A stretch of DNA of 64,000 nt from NCBI RefSeq assembly GCF_052324685.1, contig NC_135225.1:10897503-10961502 (forward strand), given 5' to 3'. The DNA comes from Brachyhypopomus gauderio. Lineage: Eukaryota; Chordata; Actinopteri; Gymnotiformes; Hypopomidae. Made by a program: the position numbers and the translations under genes. This document shows positions 51,311-63,653 of the stretch, piece after piece (position 1 is the stretch's first letter; each line of letters starts with the position of its first letter). Under the pieces are notes generated by a model that was not told the origin of the DNA, searched no databases, and saw only the letters and a program-made list of their open reading frames with translations.

Positions 51311-53086
51311 AGAGAGAACAAAAAACAGATAACCTTTTTGCATTCCAATATTGTCTCTCTTGGTTACACTGCTAACATCGTCTACCACTTCTTTAGGAAT
51401 CAGAACATTATACCGTTCCAGCAGACTGCAGTCTTTAGTCTGTGTACAACAGTATTAGTCATAACAATGCCCATTTATCAAGACAATCTGTCATAATTTC
51501 ATATGTTTTCTATTTATAATTAATTTGTGAGCTCTCATACTACTAACATCAGTCCAATTTTGTTAGTATATACCCATTCAGCCAATAAGTATTGTGGTCC
51601 ATTTTCAACAATTCCAGCAGTACTAAACAATGAATGTTTGTTGGATCAAACAGTCAGTCTAAGTTAGGCAAAATAGTCACTTTGACTCATCTTCCGAACT
51701 ACTCCGAGTTCTTATCATCCATAGTCCGATTTTAGGAGGGTCTTAGGTCAGTTGTCTTGGTATGAGACTCCTAGGTAATGTTGATTTATGTTTTAGGTGA
51801 AGTCAGTTGAGTTTTGAATCTCTAAGAGTTGAAAGAGCTTGAAAGGAGAGTCTCACAGTGAGCAAGTTGATACATAAATGTCTTTATATTTGAATAAGAA
51901 ATAAAAAACATATGAAGAAAATATGTTCCAAAATGGTGATAGGAGTGAAACACTGCCATGACAAAGTTTAACATAAAAGACAAAAAGCAAATTCATTCAC
52001 TTGCTCTCTCTTGCTGGTAGGCTGATCTTGCCATTTGTGGACAACACAGATGACATCATTTACAGGAACATTCTGAGCCAATCAGACCACAGACCTAAAC
52101 ACAAAGTTTTTTCTACAGCTCTCCACCTTGACAATATCATGGTGTATTTACAAGTGGCACTGATGATGTCATTGCTTGAAGATGACAATGAGAATGCTAA
52201 AGAAATATTTTCCTTCTTTTCTCTGACCTCGGCATGCTGTCTCGTTTTTCTCTTTCTCCCTTTCTTTCAGACACATTCTTTCTCCATGGTCTTTTCATTC
52301 TTCCATGGATCTTCAATGTTTCCTTGTCACTTGTCACAGCTTCACTCCTTGCTTTCACATTCCATCTGTCTGCTTTGCTCACCCTGAATCACATGATATC
52401 ATTTGATATCCATTATATAACGAATGACGTTGGACAGCCATTGATCCAGATAGTAATCCGAAGAACTGTTAACACCAGTGACGTTAGTGTTAGAAGTCAT
52501 GTCAACTTAACAACATTACTGTGACCAGTGCTAGTAGCAGCACTGAGACTGGAGTAGTTTGAATAACAGTACTAGCTGCAATTATAAAGACAGTTCTAGT
52601 CATGGGACTATCGCAAGCGGCAGTTACAATAGCTAAAGTAGCACTAATACCAGCCAAAAAGGCAGAAGTATACAAATGTTGTACATACATCTAGGATGGA
52701 ACCATATATCCTCAGTCCATATGGACTGTGATATATATATATATATTATTTAGTAAACATGTCCACTAGGAAGGAGGACAGTGTACCTGTTGACTAACTA
52801 AGCCCTCTGGTAGATGCTATCATTCCCTTCCATTGTGAAGAATGGCCTGCACTGCAGTACCTGTCCTGTGTTATCTGCTTCCCCTGCTGTATCCTAAATC
52901 AGTGTAGTGCCCTCTAGATGCCTTCAGGTACTAGAGGCTCAAACTGAACAGAACAGAGATACAGGTTAGGTGGAAGTTAACCAGGAACCAAGTATGTGAG
53001 AGTTAGGTTGAGTAAAGGGGTTTTTCTCTTCTCCAGAGAGTGGAAGGAGAAAAGGGGGATGAAGATCCCTCGCTAAACACAAAAAC

Positions 53087-54404
53087 TCAGCCAAACAGAA
53101 GATGGACACAGACAGTCAAGACGGTCATGGCAAGCAGTAAGAGAGTGGAAGGGGAAGAAGAAGAGGAGGAAGAGAAAGGTGGCAGAGCGTCGAAGTCGGG
53201 TGGGCACTCCAGCTCAAAACAGCGGAGCGAGGTGATGCCGGCATCCTCGTTGCCGTAGTTGGCCCAGTACTCTTCTGGGTCCAGCTTGGGCAGCAGAGCC
53301 TCCTCCTCCCCCAGCTCATACTTCATGGACGTAGATGTAACAGAGGGTTTGCCAGAGAACGGGTGAGGCTTCACGGTCTCGGAGCTCTTCTCGAAGACGC
53401 CCTTGGTGGAGCTGACGGGCTTGTGCTTGGAGAACCACCAGCGGGTCTTGGTGCTGAAGGTGGTGGTGGTGGTTCCGGCCATGGAGCCTGGATCGGGCAG
53501 CGGGCACAGGGCGAAGTCCATCTCGCGCAGGAAGCGCAGGTCGAGGCCGCGGCGGGACGCGGGGGAGGCGCACAGCAGCTCTGAGCTGGACACCCGGTTG
53601 GACCTGAAGAACTCCCAGAGAGGACGGGCCTCGCAGCCGCACGCCCATGGGTTGTTGTTCAGCCGCAGGAACTGGATGGACTCTACATCGCGCATGGCCT
53701 GGCCAGGCAGCTCGGCGAGTGAGTTGTTGAAGAGGAAGAGCATGGTGAGGCGGCCCAGGTCCCGGAAGGCGCGGCGGTTGACCTGCCGGATACGGTTGTC
53801 ATGCAGCAGCAGGCGGTCCAGGTTGACCAGGCCGCGGAACACGTTCTCGGACAGCGTGCGGATGCGGTTGCCGTGCAGGAAGAGCTGGCTGAGGTTGATG
53901 AGGTCGGCGAACAGGTCATCCTGGAGGAAGTGGAGCTGGTTCTCCTGCAGGTAGAGGTACTGCAGGCTGTAGAGCTTGTGGAAGATGTCGTGGGGGAGGG
54001 CGGCCAGACGGCAGCGGTGCATGTGCAGGCTTTGCAGCTTCTCCAGGCCGCGGAAAGCTCCACCCTCCAGACGACGTAGGTGGGGGTTGTCACCCAGGTC
54101 CAGCTCCTCCAGGTCACGCAGCTCGCTGAAGGCCCCGGCCTCGATCCAGGTGATGTTGTTTGAGAAGAGCCACAGGACCTGGAGGGCAGGAGAGGTAGGG
54201 TGTGCAGAAAGATGAAAGGATGAAGGGGGGAGATATGAAAAAGGTGTGCAAGGAAGATTAAAAGAAAGTAATAAATAATGAAACATGAGGAGGAGCAGGT
54301 GTGAGGGGAGTAAGTGAGGTGGAGGGGGGAGTGAGAAGGTGAGATTGAGAACCAGACATATATGTGCACTTATTAAACACATTATATCATTAAAGTCTAG
54401 ATAT

Positions 54405-54493
<89 letters not shown>

Positions 54494-55428
54494 CTGTTTC
54501 TCTCATACCTGAGTTCCAAAGCCAAAAGAGCCCACTCTCAGTTCAGTGATGCGATTGTTCTGCAGAAAGACGCGCTGTGAGTCGTAGGGCACGCCGGTCG
54601 GCACGGAAGTGAAGTTCTGCGCCTGGCAGCTCACGGTCATGGGGTTCGGGTAACACACGCACAGGTGTGGACAGCCCTGTACAGGAGCGGGTTTCACCAC
54701 GACCAACCAGACAACCAGCCAGAGCGCGAGACCACCTGACGGAACAAGCGTAGCGCGTGACATTAGAATGAGTTCAAACTGGAAACAGGCTGTTAGGAGC
54801 TGTCCATATGCTTTGGTGCTGAGATGTTATCGAAACTGTTAAATGTATTCAAACACTTGTGAAACGGACACAACCGAGGTTATGAAACAGATATCAGACT
54901 TGTGTCCTATCGTATTCTTAATGTTGTGTCTCTAACTAATAGCTAACATTAAAATCACATCAATAAAACTATCTATCGTGAATTTTAACTTCGTGATAGT
55001 TAAAAGTCTAACTATACGAAGTTATACAGTTTCTTTGCATGACAGCGCTTTGCACTAACTCTGACTTCCTTAGAGAGCTGGCCAAAGTATGATCATTTTT
55101 ATAACTAAGTTCTCCAATCTTCAAAAGTTATTATACCTCTTATACATCAAGTTCTAACTTAGAGCATTTTCAGGATGCACACAGTAACATTTCTATTACC
55201 GTACTGCTTCGTTCAGTTATTGGAGCGTAAAATCGCATGTAAGTGAATAAAATCGATCTTTTCTAGCGTACAGAAATGACACTTTTCAGTCTAAAGTCAG
55301 TAAATGAATAACGACAGTGCAAATAAGCATAAAGAGATGGAAAAATAAGCCAACAATGTTAGATACTCACTCTTAAAGTCGTGCGCAAAGGAGCTTCGCA
55401 GGCTCCGCGTAAAAGTAGACGTTTCCAT
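53087..55428 (-). CDS. rtn4rl2: Reticulon-4 receptor-like 2 (Nogo receptor family)
   Basis: Three coding exons on the minus strand: 55428-55371, 54735-54509 and 54178-53087, totalling 1377 nt (458 residues) with phases that fit. The protein is a GPI-anchored neuronal surface receptor of the Nogo-receptor family. Seen here are a hydrophobic N-terminal segment ([12 protein letters not shown]), the [22 protein letters not shown], eight or so leucine-rich repeats ([77 protein letters not shown]), and the [22 protein letters not shown] Thr/Ser-rich stalk and [11 protein letters not shown] follow. The C-terminal hydrophobic stretch [18 protein letters not shown] suits GPI attachment. [11 protein letters not shown] resembles RTN4RL2, not RTN4RL1. 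An alternative ATG at 54763 would give a shorter N-terminus. Paralogue a or b is not resolved. Confidence 0.93.
54405..54490. repeat. (CA)n microsatellite next to an rtn4rl2 donor
   Basis: About 42 CA units. On the transcribed strand it is a GT array starting about 18 nt after the donor of exon 54735-54509. Confidence 0.97.
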
Positions 55429-55620
55429 TCTGAACCAAAGCCGAAAGCGAGTTAGCCTTAGGAGGCGAATGATTCCTTGCTATCTCCGCTGATGCTCTGG
55501 TTCCCGAGTCGGAGCGACTGAGAGAGTGCCGAAAGCTCGTTTTGGACACACTTTATACCCAAGCCGGCGGGCGCCTACGGTAGTGGGCACCACGGAATCT
55601 CTCCTACGTCATTAGCTGGG
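55429..55620 (-). promoter_or_regulatory. rtn4rl2: Probable rtn4rl2 5' UTR and promoter
   Basis: CpG-rich sequence lies directly upstream of the first coding exon. On the minus strand GGGTATAAAG (plus 55551-55560) is a TATA-like box about 120 bp before the start codon. Confidence 0.55.
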
Positions 55621-56835
55621 TCAGGCTCCAGCGAGGGTGGCAAACGGAAGAGGAGGGGTACATCGAGAAGGGAGGGGCAGATGAGTGTTCCTCGAGAACG
55701 CGCACATCAATAAGGCGAGAGGGAAGTTGGTCAGAGATTGGATAGAGATGTACGTTACAGATCCACGAGGATGGGGACGCACTCAAGGGATGGGCGGGGG
55801 AAGCGGGCACAGCGCCGGTTAACATCTGAATCGCGAGGAGGAGATGAACGCAGCACGAGGCAAGCAATTACACACACGGCTACACAGTTGGCGTCGGCTG
55901 CGAAGCCCGTTTGGGAGTAGTTTCCTGCGCATTCCTAGTGAGAGGTTTGAATGAAACGCAATGCTTGTGGTAGACTCCTACTTTGCAGAGTAGAAACTGT
56001 GCCCTGGAGACGAAGTCATATATTCAAATAAAGTTTGAATGCTGAAACTTATAAAAGTATGTGTTCTGTAAATGCACAATATACAACTTACCTGATACGT
56101 AAATACCTAAACCTTAAGGTCAAGGAACTTGGTGAAGATTAATAATCACAATTATTACTTATTTCTTATTACTTATATTACTTATTTCCATACAGCAATT
56201 CTGGACTGCTCCATGGCACTATATGGTTTATATTGTAGTTCATAACTATATTAACACATCACTTAACTACAGAGTCTACTACTTACACTAAACTGTGTAT
56301 GCAGGTATGAATGTGCTTTCCATGGTCAAACATGGTGAAAGTTCTTAATAACAAGATTTACATAGACAGGCAGGCAGACAGAAGTACGGACAGTGTGGCA
56401 GGCAGACAGACAGACAGATGGGTGGAGAATATAGAGCCCGAGGATGTCCATGTTGTTATTCAACACCGCCTCCGTACTCTTTCATGTTCTGGACAGCGCA
56501 TCTCTCTCCCTCTCCACCTCCACACCAACACTGTATGAGTGGACAAACAGGCTTTCCCCGCTCCACCTACACCAACCAACCAGCTGGGAGTGATTGTGTG
56601 CATGTCTGTGTGTGTTTGAGTTTGCGCTTGCTTGTGCAGCCTTTGTGTGTTTGTGCATGTGTGATTGTTGCATGTATCATCACCAGGCCAGAGGCATGCC
56701 ATGACTGACACCGTTTATGCCAGAACTGTATTGAGGAGGAAGTGAAAAAGGAGTCAAACGCATCGAAGAGGTCATAGAGGATGGACCGAGAGCGAACGAT
56801 CCGTTCCAAAAAGCAGGTGAAGATGGAGAGAGAGG
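55621..56835. other. No gene recognised
   Basis: Upstream flank of rtn4rl2 with AT-rich and CAGA-type repeats (56365-56420). Short frames have no family features. Confidence 0.55.
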
Positions 56836-57035
56836 GCAGTCATGGCCTGGTGGTAGGGAACTGATCTTGTGACTGGAGGGTCGAGGGTTCGATCCCCAGA
56901 CCTGAGGACATGACTGAGGTGCCCCTGAGCAAGGCCCTTAACCCCCAATTGCTCACTTGTATAAAAATGAGATAAAAATGTAAGTCGCTCTGGATAAGGG
57001 CGTCTGCCAAATGCCGTAAATGTAAATGTAAATGT
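56836..57035 (+). mobile_element. tRNA-derived SINE
   Basis: A tRNA-like head has ATGGCCTGGTGGTAGGG (A-box-like) and GGGTTCGATCCCC (B box, 56885-56897). The body GAGCAAGGCCCTTAACCCCC and the L2-type tail TCGCTCTGGATAAGGGCGTC ending in (TGTAAA)n are standard in fish SINEs. Confidence 0.9.
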
Positions 57036-58049
57036 AGAGATAAAAAGAATATGAACTTCTAAATATTATTACCAGTCACAATCAGAGATTTTTTACGTGT
57101 TCATACCAGGGATTTTCCTACAACACCAAAGAGGATAAGAGATTGGGGGTTATTTCCCCCCTAAAACAAAAACAACTGCTTAGACTTGAAATGAAACTGT
57201 TTGTGTGTATTGTGTGCATTAAATCAGAATTGTTTTTGAGAGAATTAATAACAATTAATAGCAATGTAACATTAACTGGGTAGAAACAAAAGTGGCATTA
57301 CAAATTAATATAGTAACAATATACAACACTATAATAATATATATTATATTAATATATAGTAATATATTAATATAATAAAATATATACAGGATAAATAATA
57401 TAAATGTAATCTAAGTATTAATTTAAATTTATTTACATTCAATATAATTTTGGACTTTGCAATTTAAAAGTATTATAAAGATTAAACTCTTAATTGAAGT
57501 GCATGTGTTTTATAATTCATCATGTTTTTAACAGCCATTTTACTTACTAGTCTAACATTTAGTCTAGGTGTTTATTTCAGATATTTTTAGGAGCTTTGCA
57601 CTGATAATCCAGCAGTAAGTGGAAGGATTTAATCCAAAAACTGCAAAGAAGTCATGTGACTCTGTCCTTTGGGATAAGGAGTAGGTGGGAACACCACGTG
57701 GACACTTTCACACCTCTCTGAAAGCATATTGCACTATTTTGTGTATTGCGTATCTTTGGCAATGGTGTCTTCATTTGCATATTTCCCACCTATCTTGGCG
57801 GCGTGTGTTGCGTTTGCCACTCTTGTGGCCCCCTGTTTAAACCATGCTGTTCATCCCACTTGTTTGGGAGTTCAGTCCTCTATTGGCTTCTGTGGGAGCT
57901 GGAGTGTTGATTAAGTGTGTGAGTTCTGCTCATTAACACAGAGCATCAAATGAGCAGTGAGTCTCTGCCTTCCCCTTTATACATGGTCTTCTTCTCTTAA
58001 TATTCACCATGCAAAGTTGTTCATCACAGTGCTGGATTGTTACAGTGTT
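57036..58049. other. No gene recognised
   Basis: Very AT-rich sequence with TATAATAATATA blocks around 57330-57400. No coding evidence. Confidence 0.6.
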
Positions 58050-58352
58050 ATGCTCTTAACCTAACAGAGTTGTTCTCCTAAACCTAACACAGTTATGCTC
58101 TAAAACTTAACAGAGTTATCTTCTTAAACCTAACAGAGATATACTCTTAAACCTAAGAGTTATGCTCTTAACCTAACAGAGTAATATTCTTAAACCTAAC
58201 AGAACAGTTATACTTTTAAACCTAACAGAGTTATACTCTTAACCTAACAGTTATACTCTTAAACCTAACAAGAATTATACTTATAACCTAACAGAATTAT
58301 ACTCTTAAACCTAAGAGAGTTATACTCTTAAGCCTAACAGAGTTATACTTTT
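58050..58352. repeat. ~24-bp minisatellite
   Basis: About twelve imperfect copies of a unit containing CTTAAACCTAACAGAGTTAT, with unit-length variation. Confidence 0.93.
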
Positions 58353-58564
58353 TTAAAGATACTGTGGACCAGTGATGAAAACAAAGCACTGATGACTAAG
58401 AACTGATGCCAGTGTGCAATGTCCATCTCCATGACAACAGGTTAACCCGCCCCTTTTGTTGTTCTTCCTGATTTGGGAAGACTGACAGTGGGGAGCAACA
58501 TGATGAGAAGTCCCATGATACACAATCATAATCAAAATCTAATACGCTCCTGCTGTCCCTTCAT

Positions 58565-59480
58565 GCTGTCTCTCAGCCTCTGCACATTCTCCCTCTTTTC
58601 CGGCTTCTCTCTCTGTTTGCTGCCTCTTCTCTCTCTCTCTCTCTCTCTCTCAGTCTCTGTGTCTCTCTGTCCTTCGCTCTCTGCACTCACCATCTCCCTC
58701 TCTACTTCTCTACTCCCTCACTCTACTCTTTCTCTACTCTCTACTATCTCTATTCTCTCTACTCTCTTCTTTCTTTCTCTCTACTCTCTCTCTACTCTCT
58801 TCTTTCTCTCTCTCTACTCCCTCTCGCTACTCTCTCTACTCTCTCTTCTTTCTCTCTCTCTACTCTCTTTACTCTCTACTCTCTTCTTTCTCTCTCTCTA
58901 CTCCCTCTCTCTCTACTCCATACTCTCTCTACTCTCTTTACTCTCTCTCTACTCTCTTTCTCTAGTCTCTCTACTCTCTATCTCTCTACTCTATCTCTCA
59001 ATTCTCTCTCTCTACTCTTTCTGCTCTCTCTCTGTTCCCTCTCTACTCTCTCTCTCTCTACTTTCTACTCTCTCTCTCTACTCTCTGCTCCCTCTCTCTA
59101 CTCTCTCTCTAGTCTCTCTCTCTGCTCCCTCCTCTCTACTCTCTACTCTTTATACTCTCTCTCACTACTATCTCAAATCCCTCTCTATTCTCTCTCTCTA
59201 GTCTCTCGCTCTACTCCCTCTCTAATCACTCTCTACTATCTCTCTCTACTCCCTCTCTCTACTCTCTCTTTACTCTCTCTCTCTACTCTTTATACTCTCT
59301 CTCACTACTATCTCTAATCCCTCTCTATTCTCTCTCTCTAGTCTCTCGCTCTACTCCCTCTCTCTAATCACTCTCTACTATCTCTCTCTACTCCCTCTCT
59401 CTACTCTCTAATCACTCTCTTTACTCTCTCTCTCCTCTCTCTCTCTACTCTCTCTCTACTCCCTCTTAACTTTCTCTCAT
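58565..59480. repeat. Long pyrimidine (CTCTCTACTCTC)n tract
   Basis: About 900 bp of strand-biased CT with interspersed TACTC. A block around TTTATACTCTCTCTCACTAC occurs near 59149 and again near 59288, a local duplication of about 140 bp. The 242-codon frame across it is low complexity and not a gene. Confidence 0.95.
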
Positions 59481-59761
59481 CTGTATCTTTATGCAGAACT
59501 CTGACCTCCCCCTCTCACCCTCTCTTCCTCTCAGTTCTGTCTCCACAGTTGTGACTAAGAACCAGTAATGATCCCCCAGTTCCATCTTCTCATTTTCCCT
59601 CTGCTTTGCTTTTAATGTTATTTCCGCATCAATTATTCAGTTTAGCTTTTTGCTTTTAGTATACTGCATTAATATTTATGTGTATTCATAAAGAGGAACT
59701 GTAAATTCCAGTAAACTATCAGCACATCACTTACTATCGATAATTCTCATGAGAGTTTTTC

Positions 59762-60249
59762 CACTACCAGTCAAAGGTTTGGACACACCTACTCTGTTTA
59801 TTTTTATTATTTTCAACATTTAAAAAAACAGGGTAAATGCCAAACCAATGAAATAACACGTTATTATGCTCTAATAAACAAATATAGACTACTTTAGATA
59901 TTAGATTCTTTGACGTAACTATGCTATATTTTGATGACAGCTTTGCACAATCTTGGTGTTCTGTTAACTATCTGAAGCCATCAATCCTGAAGACATTGTC
60001 ACATATACAGAGCACTTGTAGAGTGAGGAACTAGTTCTGAAATAAAACAATTTGCTGAGGGTGCATTTAACATGAATTCTGTGTGTATGTGTGTTGAGAA
60101 TTAATTCATATATTCATATATATACATTTAACACCTTTCCCCAAATTATATTTGTTATCAAAGAAAATTTAAGCATAGATTAATATGCCTTCTTTAACTA
60201 TTAAGAACATGCATTTAGTCAGGTTTGTCCAAACTTTTGACTGGTAGTG
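59762..60249. mobile_element. Non-autonomous Tc1-type element, 488 bp
   Basis: The left end CACTACCAGTCAAAGGTTTG and GACACACCT matches the reverse complement of the right end, which reads GTCCAAACTTTTGACTGGTA and GTG. These are standard ends of a very common fish Tc1 group. There is no transposase. The right flank is TA; the left TA has been lost. Confidence 0.9.
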
Positions 60250-60251
60250 TA

Positions 60252-61537
60252 CACTGTAAAAAGATTACTGTGAAATTTACAGTAACTTGCTGGCAGCAAT
60301 TAGCTGGTAAGTTGCTGTAATCAATTTCACAGTATGCATACTGTAAATTTACTCACAGTACTTATAGTTCTTACTGTATTTTTTACCACAGTAGGGTGCT
60401 GTATTTTCTATTACAGTAATGATTAAACTACTGTAAGAGCTTTACAGCTTAAAATTACTGTATTCATTTTAATATAGTAAATTAATTACTGTAAAAAGGA
60501 TTATATACTGTAAAATGAAGACGACATTGTTGTCCCACAAAATTAAATTTATTGTATTGCTTTGAATATTTTAAAACATTTTAGAACATTTGAACATTTA
60601 AATACAAGGTACAATATTAAATGTGGAACTGTATAAAACCACAAAAAGCTTTAGAAATAAAACAATTAAATTCCTCTTTTCTGGGCTGGGGAATCCTTTA
60701 ATTGGGTCTGAAAAGTCGCTAAATATAGCGACAAAGTCGCTAAGTTGGCAACACAGTATTCCGTACTTGGTACTCACGGCTAGCAAAAAAACGAGTGATG
60801 AGCTTCACTAAATGCTCTAACGTTTCCCTCTTCCAGTGCAGTGTAGGATTATGTAGCAGCATCTTAGAATGGTGGAAGTGAGAGCTGATAAACACCGGTT
60901 TCATGTTCATTTACACTATACTGGAATAAACTGATGAAAGCAAAGCTTTCAATGCTATTTATCTCGCTTAGTACCCGTTACTACCTCGACACAGACCGAC
61001 TGTTTATTAGCTGAAAGATGCGAGCTAATAGCGTTAGCTGAGCTAACCATTAGCACTAGAGGACTGGCTGCTGGTGTACGTGCCTACAATAAAAACAGTG
61101 ATTTCAAGGCGGGTTCATATAAAACCGCCTTAATTTTCATCGCGGGTTTATATATATATAGTTATACAGCGAACTACACAGCATGTATCAGCTATGAAGG
61201 ATATAAAGACATTGTCCTCTGTCTGTGTGGATGTTGCCTACCATTAGCAAAAGTGGATTTCTGTTTAAATTGCTGAATAAATCCCGCTCAAAATTACTGT
61301 ATTATCATTCACAGCAAAATTATATTTACTGTAGAATTCACCCGCCACTGAATTTTGACCATGATGCTTTGCAGATTTACAGTAACATGCTGTAAACAGG
61401 TTCTACAGTAAGAATTTGATCATTTACAGTAATAATGCTGTGAAAACTACAGTAACATGCTGTAAACAGGTTCTACAGTAAGAATTTGATCATTTACAGT
61501 AATAATGCTGTGAAAACTACAGAAATTTATTACAGTG
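60252..61537. mobile_element. DNA element rich in ACTGTA/TACAGT, 1286 bp
   Basis: The ends CACTGTAAAAAG and TTATTACAGTG are inverted repeats, flanked by TA on each side (60250-60251 and 61538-61539). Both subterminal regions are packed with TACTGTAA/TTACAGTA words. There is no transposase. TA targeting suggests a Tc1/mariner-type mobiliser. Confidence 0.8.
61379..61520. repeat. Exact 70-bp tandem duplication
   Basis: The block containing AGTAACATGCTGTAAACAGG occurs at 61381 and 61451 with no difference seen. It lies near the right end of the preceding element. Confidence 0.95.
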
Positions 61538-61901
61538 TATATATTCGCAAGTCATAATGTATTATTTTTGTATAGGCCTACATCTACTGTGTCTACACTC
61601 GTAATCTGGATCAACAGTCTGAGGCAAATTTGAATCGCACACTGCCTCAGGGATGTTTCTGAACTCTGGTGAGCTGACTACAGCCATGAAATGACAAAAT
61701 ACACCTTTGCAAACACACAGCGACTTTAAGGTTGATTCATACCTACTTCACTGATGACCTGAATTTTAGTTGCGCTGCTTTGTGTGTTGTGTTAACTGCC
61801 ACTGGAGTGCTTTTAGTAACATTCACCCCTTTGGGGTGTGAGACTTTCACTGGAGATGACCAACTATATCTTCATACACTTGCATCTCTGTGAACCCAAC
61901 C

Positions 61902-61924
61902 CCCCCCCCCCCCCCCCCCCCCCC
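61902..61924. repeat. Poly-C run
   Basis: More than 20 consecutive C residues, likely variable in length. Confidence 0.95.
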
Positions 61925-61960
61925 TTTTTATGTGCTGGAACCCAACAGGCAGTGCCTAAG

Positions 61961-62187
61961 ATATTGATGTGAAGTTCAATGTCAGCAGTCAGACCAGCAT
62001 TCATAAAATAGATTTACTGCTGTCTATTCACAAAGGTCTCCCAGAACTCTTCCTGGAAAGTGAAGTTCGTGTGAAGTTCAGCTTTCGCTCAGACATAAGA
62101 CAGGTGACCCATCCTGAGGACCAGGAGTTTCAGAGTAAATTGAAGAGGAGCATCTTAGTTGGCAGGTACCTCAACCTGAAACTGTAA
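61961..62187 (+). other. Unidentified open frame, possible decayed exon
   Basis: A frame following CCTAAG reads without stops for about 75 residues, including FNVSSQTSIHKIDLLLSIHK and ending LVGRYLNLKL before TAA. Composition is protein-like and not repetitive. I recognise no family. There is no donor and no partner exon in the window, so it may be chance or part of an unknown element. Confidence 0.25.
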
Positions 62188-63289
62188 CACTGCAAACTGT
62201 CAACAGTAAATCTTATGAATCATATCTTGGGCCCAGGTGGTTCAGTGCAAAATAAAACTTTAGTGCAACTACTAGTTCAACTCAGACTGTGCTGCTTTCA
62301 GTGACAACTCAGTAGTCAGCAGGACTAGAGGGAGCTGACTGATCTCAGATCTGTGCGTTTGCAGCAGCGCAACATAGTGGCATCACAGCAACGCACAAGG
62401 AGCATTATTAGAAAGAGACACCCAGTCACGCCTCTGACAGCAACTGAGGGACAGGCTTACAGACTCCTCTTGTATGCCTTGACAGCAGCCATTGAACGTG
62501 TTTTCTTTGTTCTTCCTCTTTTTCTCTCCTGCCCACTCCCTCTCACACTCTTTCTCACTCTCGCACTCATACACTCTTCTGAAACACAAGTCATGCTCTC
62601 TGTCTTCATCAGCTCCTGCCGTCACTTCCGATTGGCCATACACAGCATGAATAGGGACCATCATTCACTTTTTCTTTTGCAGGCAGAGATATTTAAGCCA
62701 AGCACGCCACGCATTTACGCATCTCAGCAGAAGGGTGTGGAGCTACATATTCACTGGTGTTCACTGCACACTGAGGGTTCTTTTTTCTTCAAATTCACAT
62801 CATTGTGCGCAATAAAAGAGCAATAAGACAGTATTGATTTCTGCTGCAATTCAAAAGCATCTGGAGAGGCTCCCTCTGCTCCCATTCCAACTCAAAACGT
62901 TTGTTTGTTATAATATATAATATAATCATGTCAGTTTTGTGGACACACGGTCTGTTTATTCTGCTTGCCAATTTCTTGAGTGTTTTATATTTACCTGCTA
63001 TGCACATCTGAGTGATGTGCATATCTGAGTATCTGAGTGAAATTTTCTGTGCATCTGACAAATAGCAGAAGGAAATTAAAAGCCGGTGAGAAGCGTGTAA
63101 GTTTGATACCAGCGCTTCATCCTAAAAGCATGAGCGTTAAAAGAAAACATGCAGTATTAGAACTGATGCTCCTCCTGAATGAACAATCTGGGTAATCATT
63201 CAAGATAGGTTATTCTATTGTGGTATGACATATAAGAACAGGACAGGCCTGTTAGATTTGGACTGGAGTTAATCTCAGGTGGAATCTGG
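62188..63289. other. No gene recognised
   Basis: Moderately AT-rich sequence. The frame 62353-62826 is open but has no family features. Confidence 0.5.
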
Positions 63290-63653
63290 AAGAAAACCAA
63301 GCTATTGGATGGTTGTTCATGATGTTCAATAGATCAACAATTACTGAAATACTCAGATCAGCCCAACTAGCACCAACAACAGATTCAAAGTCTCTTAAAT
63401 CAAAATTTTCTCTTTCATTTTGTTGATGAGTTTGAACTTCAGCAGAACATCATCTTGAAGTGCACTGCCTTGCTGCAATGTGATTGGCTGGTTTGATATT
63501 TGCATTAATGACCTGTTGAACACATGTACATAATAAAGTGGCCAAGAAAATTTCACCCACACCATTGCACCAACAACCACAAGCCTCAAACACCGATGGC
63601 GCTACATCAAATTCTGACCCTGACATCTGAATGTCACAGAAGAAATCGAGACT
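63290..63653 (-). mobile_element. Rearranged Tc1-type element fragments
   Basis: In minus orientation 63653-63555 matches an internal part of a common fish Tc1 element (GTCTCGATTTCTTCTGTGAC and TGGTGCAATGGTGTGGGTG). From about 63540 down to 63290 it matches the 5' end of the same family (GGCCACTTTATTATGTACAT, GCCAATCACATTGCAGCA, GCTGATCTGAGTATTTCAG). The two parts are in the wrong order and joined near TTGGC. Confidence 0.8.

Larger units (their letters stand above)
46306..53086. other. Intergenic region and probable rtn4rl2 3' flank; no gene recognised
   Basis: It is dominated by microsatellites and AT-rich sequence. The part nearest 53086 is probably rtn4rl2 3' UTR, but no clear minus-strand polyadenylation hexamer was noted within 2 kb of the stop. 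Confidence 0.5.

Noticed and set aside
32801..53086. Possible clp1, timm10, ypel4 or other neighbours expected from synteny
   Set aside because: I looked for their conserved motifs among frames on both strands and saw none.
53363..54215. Plus-strand frames opposite rtn4rl2
   Set aside because: They are shadows of the GC-rich leucine-rich-repeat exon and have no splice support.
56880..56900. A tRNA gene suggested by GGTTCGATCCC
   Set aside because: The head does not fold as a full tRNA, and the SINE body and tail follow directly.
58473..59201. A 242-codon open frame
   Set aside because: It runs through a CT-rich low-complexity tract and reads as Ser/Leu repeats. The absence of stops is due to composition.
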